Source: Bordetella ansorpii
GTDB lineage: Bacteria; Pseudomonadota; Gammaproteobacteria; Burkholderiales; Burkholderiaceae_B
Assembly (NCBI RefSeq): GCF_900078705.1
Contig: NZ_FKIF01000007.1
Span: forward strand, 124,001-188,000
Direction: 5' to 3'
Length of the DNA: 64,000 nt
Program-made: the position numbers and the translations under genes
Notes under the pieces: model-generated
Database searches by the model: none
Told to the model about the DNA's origin: nothing
What the model saw: the letters and a program-made list of their open reading frames with translations, nothing else
Shown here: in pieces, positions 45,164 through 55,400 of the stretch
Numbering within the stretch: the first letter of the stretch is position 1
Layout: every line of letters begins with the position of its first letter

Positions 45164-46609
45164 TCAGGCATTGAAGGGCCACACGGGAGGGTGCGTGCCC
45201 GGCGGTACCGAGGGCCGCTCCCAGCGGGCCGGCGTCTCCGAGAACTGTGCGCTGTGGCGCACGGCCTCGAGCAGGCCGAACCCCGAGGGCTCGGCATACA
45301 CCAGATGATCGATCGGCGGCATCGGACATGCCAGTCCGTCCCGCACCCGGCCCAACTGACGCACCCACAGTCCCGTACGGGCCAGCGACACCCGCACGTG
45401 CCAGCTGCCGCCCTCGATGGTCTGACGGGCCAGCGCGGCCAGCGCGCCGAAGGCCATCAGATAGCCCGACGCGTGGTCCAGCAGTTGCACCGGCAGCGGC
45501 TTGGGGCCCTGCTGCCCGGCGGCCTGGGCCTCGGCATGATTGAAACCCGTGGCCGTCTGCACCAGCGAATCGAAGCCGCGCCGCGCCGCCCAGGGCCCCT
45601 GGTGCCCGTAGGCCGACAGCGACACATAGACGATGCCGGGACGCAGCCGCGCGGCGTCTTCCGGGCCGAAACCCAGCGATTGCAGGCCGCCCGGCCGGTA
45701 GCCTTGCACGAACACGTGCGCGCGGCGCAGCAGATTGGCCAGCGCGATCCGGCCCTGCGCCGTGTCCAGGTCGGCATGCACCGACAGCTTGCCGCGGCTG
45801 GTGTCGGCGATGTTCTCGATGTTGGGCAGCTCGGGGGAATTGATCAACATCACGTCCGCGCCATGGGCAGCCAGCGCCCGGCCGCACACGGGGCCGGCGA
45901 TGATGCGCGTCAGGTCCAGGATGCGCAGGTCCTGCAAGGGACGGCGCAGATCGCCATGGACCGGCAAGGGCCGCGGGTCGGCCTCGCCGATGCGCTCGAT
46001 GCTGACCACCGGCTGTGCCGCGACCGCCTGCGCTTGCGGATGCGCGTCCCAACTGGCGAAGTCGCGCATGGCGGCCACCACGATGCCGGCATCGGCCGCC
46101 GCCTGCTCGAACTCGAATGAGTTCCACTTGGCCAGGGCGTGCCCGACGTCCTCGCGCGAGGTGCCCTCGCCCGTGGGGCAGCCCAGCAAGGCCAGGGCCC
46201 CGTCGCGGTGATGCGCGAAATTGGCGTGGATGCGCACCCAGTTGCCATCGCCGCAACGGTACGTGCCGCTGATCTTGTCCCAGATGTCGGGCGTGACGCC
46301 GTCGAGCTTGAAATGGCTGCGGCATTCCTGCGCGGCGTGCAGCAGGTCGACGCCGACACGCTGGCGGTGCCTGCCGCGCAGGTGCCAGATCTCGGCGGCG
46401 GCCAGCGCGGCCGCCGCGATGCTGGCCTGGGCCGCGGCACCCACCGCGAACGAGGAAGGCAACGCCGGGTCACGCCCGGTCAGGTCCACGTAATCCAGGG
46501 CCTCGGCCGGCATCCCGGCCTGCTGCCACAGGCGGTGCAAGGGATGGCCGGCATCCGCCTTGGAATGCGAAGGGCCTGAACATTGATCGAGGTCGGTCAG
46601 TGAACCCAT
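45164..46609 (-). CDS. CoA transferase family III (CaiB/BaiF type)
   Basis: 481 residues from ATG 46609 (AGGAAG upstream); ATG 46639 (MRPEQEDTAPM) is an alternative. The C-terminal two thirds carry the family III opening LQDLRILDLTRIIAGPVCGRA and FVQGYRPGGLQSLGF. The usual catalytic Asp region is less clear. The N-terminal third contains a second partial family III block (HLRGRHRQRVGVDLLHAAQECRSHF...SGTYRCGDGNWVRIHANFAHH), so the protein looks like a permuted or duplicated arrangement. Substrates are unknown. It is divergent from nothing nearby and stands alone. Confidence 0.82.
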   Translation of the reverse strand: MGSLTDLDQCSGPSHSKADAGHPLHRLWQQAGMPAEALDYVDLTGRDPALPSSFAVGAAAQASIAAAALAAAEIWHLRGRHRQRVGVDLLHAAQECRSHFKLDGVTPDIWDKISGTYRCGDGNWVRIHANFAHHRDGALALLGCPTGEGTSREDVGHALAKWNSFEFEQAAADAGIVVAAMRDFASWDAHPQAQAVAAQPVVSIERIGEADPRPLPVHGDLRRPLQDLRILDLTRIIAGPVCGRALAAHGADVMLINSPELPNIENIADTSRGKLSVHADLDTAQGRIALANLLRRAHVFVQGYRPGGLQSLGFGPEDAARLRPGIVYVSLSAYGHQGPWAARRGFDSLVQTATGFNHAEAQAAGQQGPKPLPVQLLDHASGYLMAFGALAALARQTIEGGSWHVRVSLARTGLWVRQLGRVRDGLACPMPPIDHLVYAEPSGFGLLEAVRHSAQFSETPARWERPSVPPGTHPPVWPFNA

Positions 46610-46786
46610 GGGTGCCGTGTCTTCCTGTTCTGGACGCATCGTGAGCGCCCTCGATCCGATTACAGAACTGCCGCGTGACGCCGTCAAGCGGACCGGCAGC
46701 GGCGGTGTTTCATGGTTTGACGGGCGCGGGCCGCGGCGCGGCGCCCGGCCACGCACCGTAACATCCGCACCGATGTGCTTACGCCG

Positions 46787-47116
46787 CTACGCTTGGCCGG
46801 CCTCTCGCTCCAGGCGCCTCAGGAACACCTGCAATTCCTTGACGACCTGCGCGTCGCCGCGCGCCTGCGCCGCCTGCAAGCCGTCCAGCCAGGCCTGGCG
46901 GGCTTCGTCGCGGCGTCCCAGGCCCAGCAGCGCCTTGCCCAGCCACTTCCAGGCCACGGAATAGTTCGCGTCGAAGGCCAGCGCGGCGCGCAGATGCGTT
47001 GCGGCCTCGTCGTGATTCCCGGCCTCGGCGCAGGCCTTGCCCAACGTATAGCGCAGCATCGGGTTGTCCTGGCCTTTTGCCAGCATGCCCCGCAGGCGCT
47101 CGATCATCGGATCCAT
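46787..47116 (-). CDS. Tetratricopeptide repeat protein
   Basis: 109 residues from ATG 47116 (MDPMIERLRGMLAKG). About three TPR helical pairs are visible: DNPMLRYTLGKACAEAGNHD, DEAATHLRAALAFDANYSVA, WKWLGKALLGLGRRDEARQA. It has no signal peptide and is probably a cytosolic protein-interaction module. It is divergent from the DUF1800 gene. Confidence 0.85.
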   Translation of the reverse strand: MDPMIERLRGMLAKGQDNPMLRYTLGKACAEAGNHDEAATHLRAALAFDANYSVAWKWLGKALLGLGRRDEARQAWLDGLQAAQARGDAQVVKELQVFLRRLEREAGQA

Positions 47117-47280
47117 GCGTTCGCTCCCTTGCCGCCCGCCGACGGACGGACGCCTGCCCGCATCATATCGGCCTTGCGGGCTGCGTCCAGCGGTTCCAGC
47201 ACGTTTCAAAGGGATGATGGCGGCGGTTTTTTCAGGCAGTCTGAGGATTCTGGTCGATCCGTCCATCGCAAGGAGCCCTC

Positions 47281-48815
47281 GTGCAAGCCAAACTCCTGCG
47301 CCCCGTCGCGCTCGGATTTCTCTTTCTCGTCGTCCAGAGCTGGGGACAAACCAGCCTGGCCGCCGGCACGCCCCCCTGTGGCGGCAGGTCGACCGCATCA
47401 CGTGGGGCGTGACGCCCGCTGAATTGCAGCGCGCGCAGCGGCAAGGCTGGCAGGCCTATCTCGACCGCCAGTTGCATCCCGATCCGGACGCGTCTCTGCC
47501 GCCCGAGGTGCAGGCCCGCATCGACGCGCTCTCCATTTCCCAGGTCGGCGCGGCAGAGGCGTTGCGGTCGCAGACCGAGCGCCGGCGCGAGATACGCGAG
47601 CTGCCGCAGGCCGAGCGCGCCGAAGCCAACCAGGCGGTTCGCAAGGTGTCGGCCCAGCGCGCCAACGAAGCCAGCCAGCGCATGGCCTGGCGCGCGCTGT
47701 ACTCGCCCAATCAACTGCAAGAGGTGATGACCTGGTTCTGGATGAATCACTTCAGTGTCTATGTCGGCAAGGGCGACGTGGGCGCGCTGCTGGGCGATTA
47801 CGAAGACCGGACCATTCGCCCGCATGCGCTGGGCAAATTCAGGGACCTGCTGCGCGCCACGGCCCGCGCGCCGGCCATGCTGCAGTTCCTGGACAACGCC
47901 CGCAACGTCAAGGGCAGGATCAACGAGAACTATGCCCGCGAACTGATGGAGCTGCACACGCTGGGCGTGGATGCCGGCTATACGCAGCAGGACGTCCAGG
48001 AACTGGCGCGCGTGCTGACCGGGCTGGGCGTCGATCACGGCGAGAAGCCTGGTGGCCGGCAGGCGGGCGGCACGCGCCCGCAGGCGACGCAGGACGGCCT
48101 GTTCCGTTTCTCGGCCGGCCGCCATGACGGCGGCGCCAAGACCCTGCTGGGCCACACGATACCACCCGGCGGCATGGACGAAATCGACGGGGTGCTGGAC
48201 CTTCTGGCCCGCCAGCCCGCCACTGCGCATTTCATCAGCGGCAAGCTGGCACGCTATTTCGTGTCGGACAAACCTGGCCAGGCGCTGGTCGAGCGCATGG
48301 CGCAGACGTTCCTGAAAAGCGACGGCGACATCGCGCAAGTACTGCGCACGATGTTCGACTCGCCGGAATTCGCGGCCTCGCTGAACGCCGGCAAGTTCAA
48401 GGATCCCACCCAGTACGTCTACTCGTCGCTGCGCGCGGCCTACGCGGAACAGCCGCCCATCATCAATGTCCGGCCCGCGGTCGGCATGATCGACCGGCTG
48501 GGCCAGGCAGTGGGCCGGCGCATCACCCCGGATGGCTATCCCCTGGGCCAATCCGACTGGTCGGGGTCGGGCCAGATGACCACGCGCTTCGAGGTCGCGC
48601 GCCAGATCGCCACGGGTGGCGCGGGGCTGTACCGGGAAACGCCCGACGCGGCACCGCCCAAGCCCCCTGTCCTGCCCAGCCTGCTGGACGCATACGGCGC
48701 GGATGGGCCCTACGCCGGCCTGTCGTCCGCCACGCGAACCGCCATCGAGCAGGCGCCCAACGTGCGCGAGGCGAACACCTTGCTGCTGTCCTCGCCGGAG
48801 TTCATGCGCCGCTGA
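47281..48815 (+). pseudogene. DUF1800 family protein, frameshifted at a C6 tract
   Basis: A strong ribosome-binding site (AAGGAGCCCTC) leads into GTG 47281 and a clear signal peptide (QAKLLRPVALGFLFLVVQSW, ending near SLAAG). That frame stops soon after. From the C6 tract at 47371-47376 the next frame continues as LWRQVDRITWGVTPAELQRA through the whole DUF1800 protein (MTWFWMNHFSVYVGKGDVGA, NENYARELMELHTLGVDAGY) to 48815. One extra C would join signal and body perfectly. As written it is a frameshifted gene. A sequencing error, a phase-variable tract or a slippage-expressed gene are alternatives. It is followed 41 bp later by its usual DUF1501 partner. Confidence 0.8.
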
Positions 48816-48855
48816 CCGCCGCGCATCCCGCCAGCCCAGATACGGAGCCCAGATC

Positions 48856-50031
48856 ATGGACCGACGCCGTTTTCTAACCCACGCCGCCGCCGCCCCCTTG
48901 CTGCTGCACGGCGCCAGCCTGCATGCCGCGCCAGCCACCGATACGCGCCTGCTGGTGGTCTTCATGCGCGGCGCCTACGACTGCGCCAACCTGCTGGTGC
49001 CCGCCACCAGCGAGTTCTACTACGAATCCCGTCCCAACATTGCCATTCCCAAGGACCAGGCACTGCCCCTGACCGACGGCTGGGCGCTGCATCCCGCGAT
49101 GGCGCAGAGCCTGATGCCGATGTACCAGCGCGGCGAACTGGCCTTCGTGCCGTTCGCGGGGACCGACGACCTCAGCCGCAGCCATTTCGAAACGCAGAAC
49201 AGCATCGAAGTGGGCCGCGCCGCCAGCGCGCGCGGCAACTACCGTTCCGGCTTCCTGAACCGCCTGTCCGAGGTGCTGTCGCGCGACAGCCGCCGCCCCG
49301 CCTCGTTCACTCGCGACGTGCCTCAGATCTTCCGCGGCGAACTGGGCGTACCCAACATCGACCTGGGCGGCGGCAGCCGAAAATCCACGTTGACCGACGA
49401 CCGCGCCCGCACGTTGGCGCGGATGTACCAGGGCACCGACCTGGGCCAGTCGGTGGATGAAGGCCTGCAGATCGCCGCTCAGAGCGAGGCCATGCAGAGG
49501 GAGATGGCCCAGGCCAATGGCAAGGCGGTCTCTGCGCAGGCCCTGGCCGCGCAGGCCGAACGCATCGGCGGCTTCATGGCCGAACGCTACAACATCGGCT
49601 TCGTCGACGTGGGCGGATGGGATACGCACGTGGCGCAGGGCGGCGTCACCGGCGCCCTGGCCAACAACCTGGCTCGGCTGGGGACGGCCCTGGCAGCCTA
49701 TGCGAAGGCCATGGGGCCTGCCTGGAAGAACACCACGGTGGTGGTGATCAGCGAATTCGGCCGCACTTTCCGCGAGAACGGCAACCGGGGCACCGACCAC
49801 GGCCACGGCTCGGTGTACTGGGTGCTGGGCGGCACCGTGCGTGGCGGCCGCATCGCGGGCCAGCAGGTCGAGGTCGAGCAGGCCACGCTGTTCCAGAACC
49901 GCGACTATCCCGTGCTGAACGATTACCGCGCCATGTTCGGCGGCCTGTTCGGCAAGCTCTACGGACTGAACGCCAGGCAGCTGGACACCGTCTTTCCGGG
50001 TACGCGGGCGCAAGACCTGCGGTTGGTCTGA
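48856..50031 (+). CDS. DUF1501 family protein
   Basis: 391 residues. The N-terminus MDRRRFLTHAAAAPLLLHGA is a Tat-like signal (RRRF variant). The body shows DTRLLVVFMRGAYDCANLLV, SRSHFETQNSIE, VDVGGWDTHVAQGG, VVVISEFGRTFRENGNRGTD and HGHGS, with metal-ligand-like Asp and His residues of the alkaline-phosphatase-like DUF1501 family. It is nearly always paired with a DUF1800 gene, as here. The exact reaction is unknown. Confidence 0.88.
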   Translation: MDRRRFLTHAAAAPLLLHGASLHAAPATDTRLLVVFMRGAYDCANLLVPATSEFYYESRPNIAIPKDQALPLTDGWALHPAMAQSLMPMYQRGELAFVPFAGTDDLSRSHFETQNSIEVGRAASARGNYRSGFLNRLSEVLSRDSRRPASFTRDVPQIFRGELGVPNIDLGGGSRKSTLTDDRARTLARMYQGTDLGQSVDEGLQIAAQSEAMQREMAQANGKAVSAQALAAQAERIGGFMAERYNIGFVDVGGWDTHVAQGGVTGALANNLARLGTALAAYAKAMGPAWKNTTVVVISEFGRTFRENGNRGTDHGHGSVYWVLGGTVRGGRIAGQQVEVEQATLFQNRDYPVLNDYRAMFGGLFGKLYGLNARQLDTVFPGTRAQDLRLV

Positions 50032-50110
50032 CCGCACGGCGGCGTTACACTTCCAGGTGCCAGGCGGCCAGCCGGCATCTTGCCGTCCCCGCCGCCCCAA
50101 CGGAGGCTGA

Positions 50111-50611
50111 ATGACCACCCTGTTCGATTTCTCCGCGCGCGGCCTCGATGGCCAGGAGCGCCCCTTGTCCGACTTCAACGGCCAGGTCGCCCTGGTCGTC
50201 AACGTGGCGTCGCAATGCGGGTTCACGCCGCAGTACTCGGGCCTGGAAGAGCTGTATCGCAGCTACCGCGACAAGGGCTTCGCCGTGCTGGGATTCCCCT
50301 GCAATCAGTTCGGCCACCAGGAGCCGGGCGACGATGCCGCGATCCGCAGCTTCTGCGACATGCAGTACGGCGTCACTTTTCCGATGTTCGCCAAGATCGA
50401 CGTCAATGGCGCGGACGCGCATCCGCTGTACCGCTGGCTGAAGGAACAGAAGCCCGGCCTGCTGGGCACGGAAGGCATCAAGTGGAACTTCACGAAGTTC
50501 CTGGTGGGCCGCGACGGCCAGGTCATCAAGCGCTATGCGCCGACCGATGCGCCGGCCTCCATCGCCGATGACATCGCGGCCGCTTGCGCCGCCCCGCCCC
50601 CCGCTGCCTGA
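50111..50611 (+). CDS. Glutathione peroxidase family protein
   Basis: 166-residue thioredoxin-fold peroxidase. The peroxidatic cysteine is in NVASQCGFTPQY (Cys rather than selenocysteine), with GFPCNQFGHQEPG and KWNFTKFLVGRDG supplying the Gln, Trp and Asn of the active site. No signal peptide. It likely reduces organic peroxides using thioredoxin or glutathione in the cytosol. The GST-like gene follows by 164 bp. Confidence 0.93.
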   Translation: MTTLFDFSARGLDGQERPLSDFNGQVALVVNVASQCGFTPQYSGLEELYRSYRDKGFAVLGFPCNQFGHQEPGDDAAIRSFCDMQYGVTFPMFAKIDVNGADAHPLYRWLKEQKPGLLGTEGIKWNFTKFLVGRDGQVIKRYAPTDAPASIADDIAAACAAPPPAA

Positions 50612-50775
50612 GCGGCTGGCGCAGCGGCGGCGGCCCCGGGCGCGTACCCATCGCCGCGGCCCGCGCCGCCAAACCCGCGCGCAGAACCGGGGCTTGCGCC
50701 ACGGCCCGGCGGCAAGCCGCTATCATGGGGACTTGCCGCCCGCACGACGGGCGACGCAACGAGCAGAGGACCCCC

Positions 50776-51477
50776 ATGATCGACTTGTATTACTGGACGA
50801 CCCCCAACGGCCACAAGATCACCCTGTTTCTCGAAGAAGCCGGCGTGCCTTACAAGATCCATCCGGTCAACATCGGCAAGGGCGAACAGTTCCAGCCGGA
50901 ATTCCTGGCCATCTCGCCCAACAACCGCATTCCTGCCATCGTCGACCAGGAGCCCGCGGGCGGCGGCGCGCCGGTCCCGGTGTTCGAATCCGGCGCCATC
51001 CTGCTGTACCTGGCCGAGAAAACCGGCAAGTTCATCCCGCAAGACCTGCGCGGCCGCACCGAGGCCCTGCAATGGCTGTTCTGGCAGATGGGCGGCCTGG
51101 GTCCCATGGCGGGCCAGAACCATCACTTCTCGTCGTACGCGCCCGAACCGATTCCCTACGCCATCGAACGCTACGTCAAGGAAACCAACCGGTTGTACGG
51201 CGTGCTGGACCACCGCCTGGCCGACCGCGAGTTCGTGGCTGGCGAATACTCCATCGCCGACATGGCGGCCTACCCCTGGATCGTGCCGCACGAGAAGCAA
51301 GGCCAGAAACTGGAAGACTTCCCACACCTGAAACGCTGGTTCGACGCCATCGCGGCCCGCCCCGCCACCGTGCGCGCCTACCAGAAGGCCAAGGAAATCA
51401 ACGTCACGCCCTCGGTCAACGACGAGGCTTCGCGCCGCGTCCTGTTCGGCCAGACGGCCGCCTCGCTGCGCCGCTGA
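50776..51477 (+). CDS. Glutathione S-transferase family protein (YfcG/YghU-like)
   Basis: 233 residues. The N-terminal thioredoxin-like domain starts MIDLYYWTTPNGHKITLFLE, with the Asn-rich glutathione-site pattern (SPNNRIPAIVD) and VFESGAILLYLAEKTGKFIP. The C-terminal helical domain holds QWLFWQMGGLGPMAGQNHHF. These features match the disulfide-bond-oxidoreductase subgroup of GSTs. The ATG at 50776 was chosen over an upstream in-frame extension that is not conserved-looking. Confidence 0.92.
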   Translation: MIDLYYWTTPNGHKITLFLEEAGVPYKIHPVNIGKGEQFQPEFLAISPNNRIPAIVDQEPAGGGAPVPVFESGAILLYLAEKTGKFIPQDLRGRTEALQWLFWQMGGLGPMAGQNHHFSSYAPEPIPYAIERYVKETNRLYGVLDHRLADREFVAGEYSIADMAAYPWIVPHEKQGQKLEDFPHLKRWFDAIAARPATVRAYQKAKEINVTPSVNDEASRRVLFGQTAASLRR

Positions 51478-51482
51478 ACCGC

Positions 51483-51950
51483 ATGGCTCGCGAGGCCCCC
51501 ACCTTCCGGCGGGCAGTCGCCGATGATCTCCCCGCCATCATCGCCCTGCTGGCCGACGACGTGCTGGGCAGTACCCGCGAAGACGCGACCCTGCCGCCGC
51601 GGCCCTGCTACGTGCAGGCCTTCGAGGCCATCGACCGCGATCCGCTGCACCAGCTCGTCGTGGCCGAGCGCGAGGGCCACATCGTGGGCTGCCTGCAGCT
51701 CACGTTCATCCCCGGCCTGTCGCAGCGGGGCCGGTGGCGCGCGCAGATCGAGAGCGTACGCATCGCCGCCAGCGCACGCGGCACCGGCCTGGGCCGGGTC
51801 ATGTTCGACTGGGCGATCGCGCGATGCCGCGAGCACGGCTGCGGCGTCGTGCAGCTCACCACCGACAAGCAGCGCACCGATGCGCGGCGCTTCTACGAAT
51901 CCCTGGGTTTCGTGGCCAGCCACGAAGGCATGAAGCTCAACCTGGATTGA
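51483..51950 (+). CDS. GNAT family N-acetyltransferase
   Basis: 155 residues from ATG 51483. The acetyl-CoA-binding block is RIAASARGTGLGRVMFDWAI (Q/RxxGxG/A variant), with VGCLQLTFIPGLSQRGRWRA upstream and RFYESLGFVASHEGMKL at the end. It lies 5 bp after the GST stop codon and may be co-transcribed. Substrate unknown. Confidence 0.92.
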   Translation: MAREAPTFRRAVADDLPAIIALLADDVLGSTREDATLPPRPCYVQAFEAIDRDPLHQLVVAEREGHIVGCLQLTFIPGLSQRGRWRAQIESVRIAASARGTGLGRVMFDWAIARCREHGCGVVQLTTDKQRTDARRFYESLGFVASHEGMKLNLD

Positions 51951-51969
51951 ACGGCAAGGAGCCTTCCCC

Positions 51970-52245
51970 ATGCACGGAGAGTACAAAGTCCCCGGCGGCA
52001 AGCTGGTCGTGGCCGACGTCGACGTCGTCGACGGCCGTCTGGCCCACGTGCGCATCAGCGGCGATTTCTTCCTCGAACCGCCCGACGCGCTCGAGACCAT
52101 CGACCGGGGCCTGTCCGGCCTGCCCGCCGATACCGACGAAGCCGGCCTGGCCGAAGCCGTACGCCAGGCCCTGCCCATCGACGCCGAACTATTCGGCTTT
52201 TCGCCCGAAGCGGTGGCGGTGGTCATCCGCAGGGCCCTGTCATGA
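51970..52245 (+). CDS. Lipoate-protein ligase accessory (C-terminal) domain, stand-alone
   Basis: 91 residues matching the bacterial lipoate-protein ligase C-terminal domain: EYKVPGGKLVVADVDVVDGR, then VRISGDFFLEPPDALETIDR. In E. coli this domain is fused to the C-terminus of LplA. Here it is a separate gene placed before the catalytic gene, whose start it overlaps by 4 bp. This resembles the bipartite LplA systems known from Thermoplasma. The two would assemble as one ligase. Confidence 0.8.
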   Translation: MHGEYKVPGGKLVVADVDVVDGRLAHVRISGDFFLEPPDALETIDRGLSGLPADTDEAGLAEAVRQALPIDAELFGFSPEAVAVVIRRALS

Positions 52246-53091
52246 CCTCCATGGACGAATCCAACACGCCCCCCGCCGCGCCCACCACGGTGCCGCCCCA
52301 GCCCGCCCCGGCGCCGCGCCGCACGGCCTGGTCCGACTACGAATGGCAGTTGATCCATGAAGGCCCGCAGATGCCGGCCACGCACATGGCGCTGGACGCC
52401 GTCATCACCGACGAGGTCGGGGGCGGGCCGCCGTCCGCCCACGCTGCGCATCTGGGAATGGTCGGCTCCCGCCGTGGTCATCGGCCGTTTCCAGTCGCTG
52501 CGCAACGAGGTCGACATGCAGGCCGCGCAGGAGCACGGCATTGCCGTCGTGCGCCGCGTCAGCGGCGGCGGCGCCATGTTCGTCGAGCCCGGCAATACCA
52601 TCACCTACTCGTTGAGCGTGCCGCAGGCGCTGGTGCACGGCATGAGCTTCCAGGAGTCCTACGAATTCCTGGACGCCTGGGTGATCCGCGCGCTGCACGA
52701 CCTGGGCATCAAGGCCTGGTATCAGCCGCTGAACGACATCGCCTCGGAAGCCGGCAAGATAGGCGGCGCCGCCCAGGCGCGCCGCGGCGGCGCCGTGCTG
52801 CACCACGTCACCATGTCCTATGACATCGACGCCGAGAAAATGGTGAAAGTACTGCGCATCGGCCGCGAAAAGCTGTCCGACAAGGGCACCACCAGCGCCA
52901 GGAAGCGTGTCGATCCGCTGCGCAGCCAGACCGGCCTGGCTCGCCAGGCCATCATCGGCCGCATGCTCGAAACCTTCTCGGGCATGTGCCTGCTGTCCCC
53001 CGGCACCCTGGGGGCCGCCACGCTGGAAGAAGCCGAGCGCCAGGCGCGCGAGAAATTCTCCACCGACGAATGGACCGGCACGGTCCCCTGA
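52242..53091 (+). pseudogene. lplA: Lipoate-protein ligase A catalytic subunit, frameshifted at a G5 tract
   Basis: From ATG 52242 the frame encodes a Pro-rich leader and WQLIHEGPQMPATHMALDAVITDEVG, then shifts at GGGGG (52419-52423). Removing one G continues it as GRRPPTLRIWEWSAPAVVIG through RRVSGGGAMFVEPGNTITYS (the lipoate/AMP site) and KIGGAAQ to 53091. Everything on both sides is well preserved, so this is either a recent mutation or a base-calling error. The intact product would be about 282 residues and would attach lipoate to E2 subunits using ATP. The GTG/ATG starts inside the second frame lack the N-terminal part of the active domain. Confidence 0.8.
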
Positions 53092-53106
53092 GACGGAAGT
53101 ACGACA

Positions 53107-53907
53107 ATGCTGGACCTACCACGACGCGCGGGCCGCGCCACCCTGATCACGCTGGCCGCCGTGCTGGCGGCCGCCTGCGGCAGTTCGCCTCCGGACACCA
53201 TCAGCCTGCCCGCCAGGGGCACGGCGGCCAGCGTGGGGGACGTGCGCACCGAGTCCGTCAAGCGCGAACTGACCAAGCCCGGTTGCCGCGGCGAATGCCC
53301 GCGGATCGTCATCGACAGCGTGGCGTTTCCCGGCATCGCCCCGCTGACCCAGGCGGTGGACCGCGGCCTGGCCAGCATGACCGGCGTGGATGCCAATCTG
53401 CAGGGCAATTACCGCACCATCGACGAGTATGTGGCGTATTTCTGGCGCACCGCGCAGCCGCGCGACCGCACCGACCTGCACGCCAAGGTACGGGATACCG
53501 TCGGCGACCTGATCGGGGTCGAGCTGACCACCGAGCAGTACCTGACCGGCGCCGCCCATCCCATTCCCGCCACGCACTTCCTGAACTGGCGGCGCAGCAC
53601 GGCCAGCGAGATCACGCTGGCGCAGATGGTGATTCCCGGCCGGGGCGAGCAGTACCTGCAGGCGCTGCGCCAGGCGCATGCCGCCTGGCTGAAGCAGAAC
53701 GAGGACGCGCGCCGCGATCCGGCGGCGTACAACAAGAACTGGCCGTTCCAGCCCACCGATAACGTCACCCTGACGCGCCAGGGCATGGTGGTGAAGTACG
53801 ACGCCTACGCGATCGCACCGTATTCGTACGGGCAGCCGGAGCTGACGCTGCCGTACCCGGCGCTGCGCGGCATCCTGAAGCCGGAGTTCATGCCGCCGGG
53901 GTCCTGA
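53107..53907 (+). CDS. DUF3298 domain lipoprotein
   Basis: 266 residues. The signal ends in a lipobox-like LAAAC (about residues 19-23), so it is probably a lipoprotein. The body carries an RsiV/DUF3298-like region ending SYGQPELTLPYPALRGILKP, with VKYDAYAIAPYSYGQPE just before it, the typical family ending. It may be a cell-envelope protein related to anti-sigma factor extracytoplasmic domains. It starts 15 bp after the lplA stop. Confidence 0.82.
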   Translation: MLDLPRRAGRATLITLAAVLAAACGSSPPDTISLPARGTAASVGDVRTESVKRELTKPGCRGECPRIVIDSVAFPGIAPLTQAVDRGLASMTGVDANLQGNYRTIDEYVAYFWRTAQPRDRTDLHAKVRDTVGDLIGVELTTEQYLTGAAHPIPATHFLNWRRSTASEITLAQMVIPGRGEQYLQALRQAHAAWLKQNEDARRDPAAYNKNWPFQPTDNVTLTRQGMVVKYDAYAIAPYSYGQPELTLPYPALRGILKPEFMPPGS

Positions 53908-53939
53908 GCGGCAGCGGCGCGGCCGCCCTGGCTGGCTGC

Positions 53940-53967
53940 GGCAGGGCCGGCTCTTGCCGGCCCTGCC
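53940..53967. terminator. Strong hairpin between convergent genes, terminator-like
   Basis: Perfect 12-bp stem GGCAGGGCCGGC / GCCGGCCCTGCC with a TCTT loop, between the convergent DUF3298 and gdhA genes. No T-tract follows on either strand, so it is not a canonical intrinsic terminator, but the position suits an RNA-end or transcript-stabilising structure for both genes. Confidence 0.45.
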
Positions 53968-53993
53968 GTCCCGCCCGTATGGACCTCAACCGC

Positions 53994-55283
<1,290 letters not shown>

Positions 55284-55336
55284 GAGGCTGCTCTCCTGGA
55301 GGAATGACGCCATTTTATCCACGAACTCAAATACGC

Positions 55337-55367
55337 CCCCAATTAATCCTTATTTATTTAATTAGGG
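55337..55367. promoter_or_regulatory. AT-rich inverted repeat upstream of the glutamate dehydrogenase gene
   Basis: Arms CCCCAATTAA and TTAATTAGGG (9 of 10 matching) are separated by 11 bp, within an unusually AT-rich stretch 54-84 bp upstream of the gdh start. It may be an operator or a promoter-curving element; no known regulator motif is recognised. Confidence 0.4.
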
Positions 55368-55400
55368 ACATTACAAATACTACCCGTCGGACGGCCTCCC

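Noticed and set aside
47371-47377. Programmed -1 ribosomal frameshifting at the C6 tract in the DUF1800 gene.
   Set aside because: The tract does not form a canonical slippery heptamer in the incoming frame (the preceding base is G) and no downstream structure was evident; length variation or error explains it more simply.
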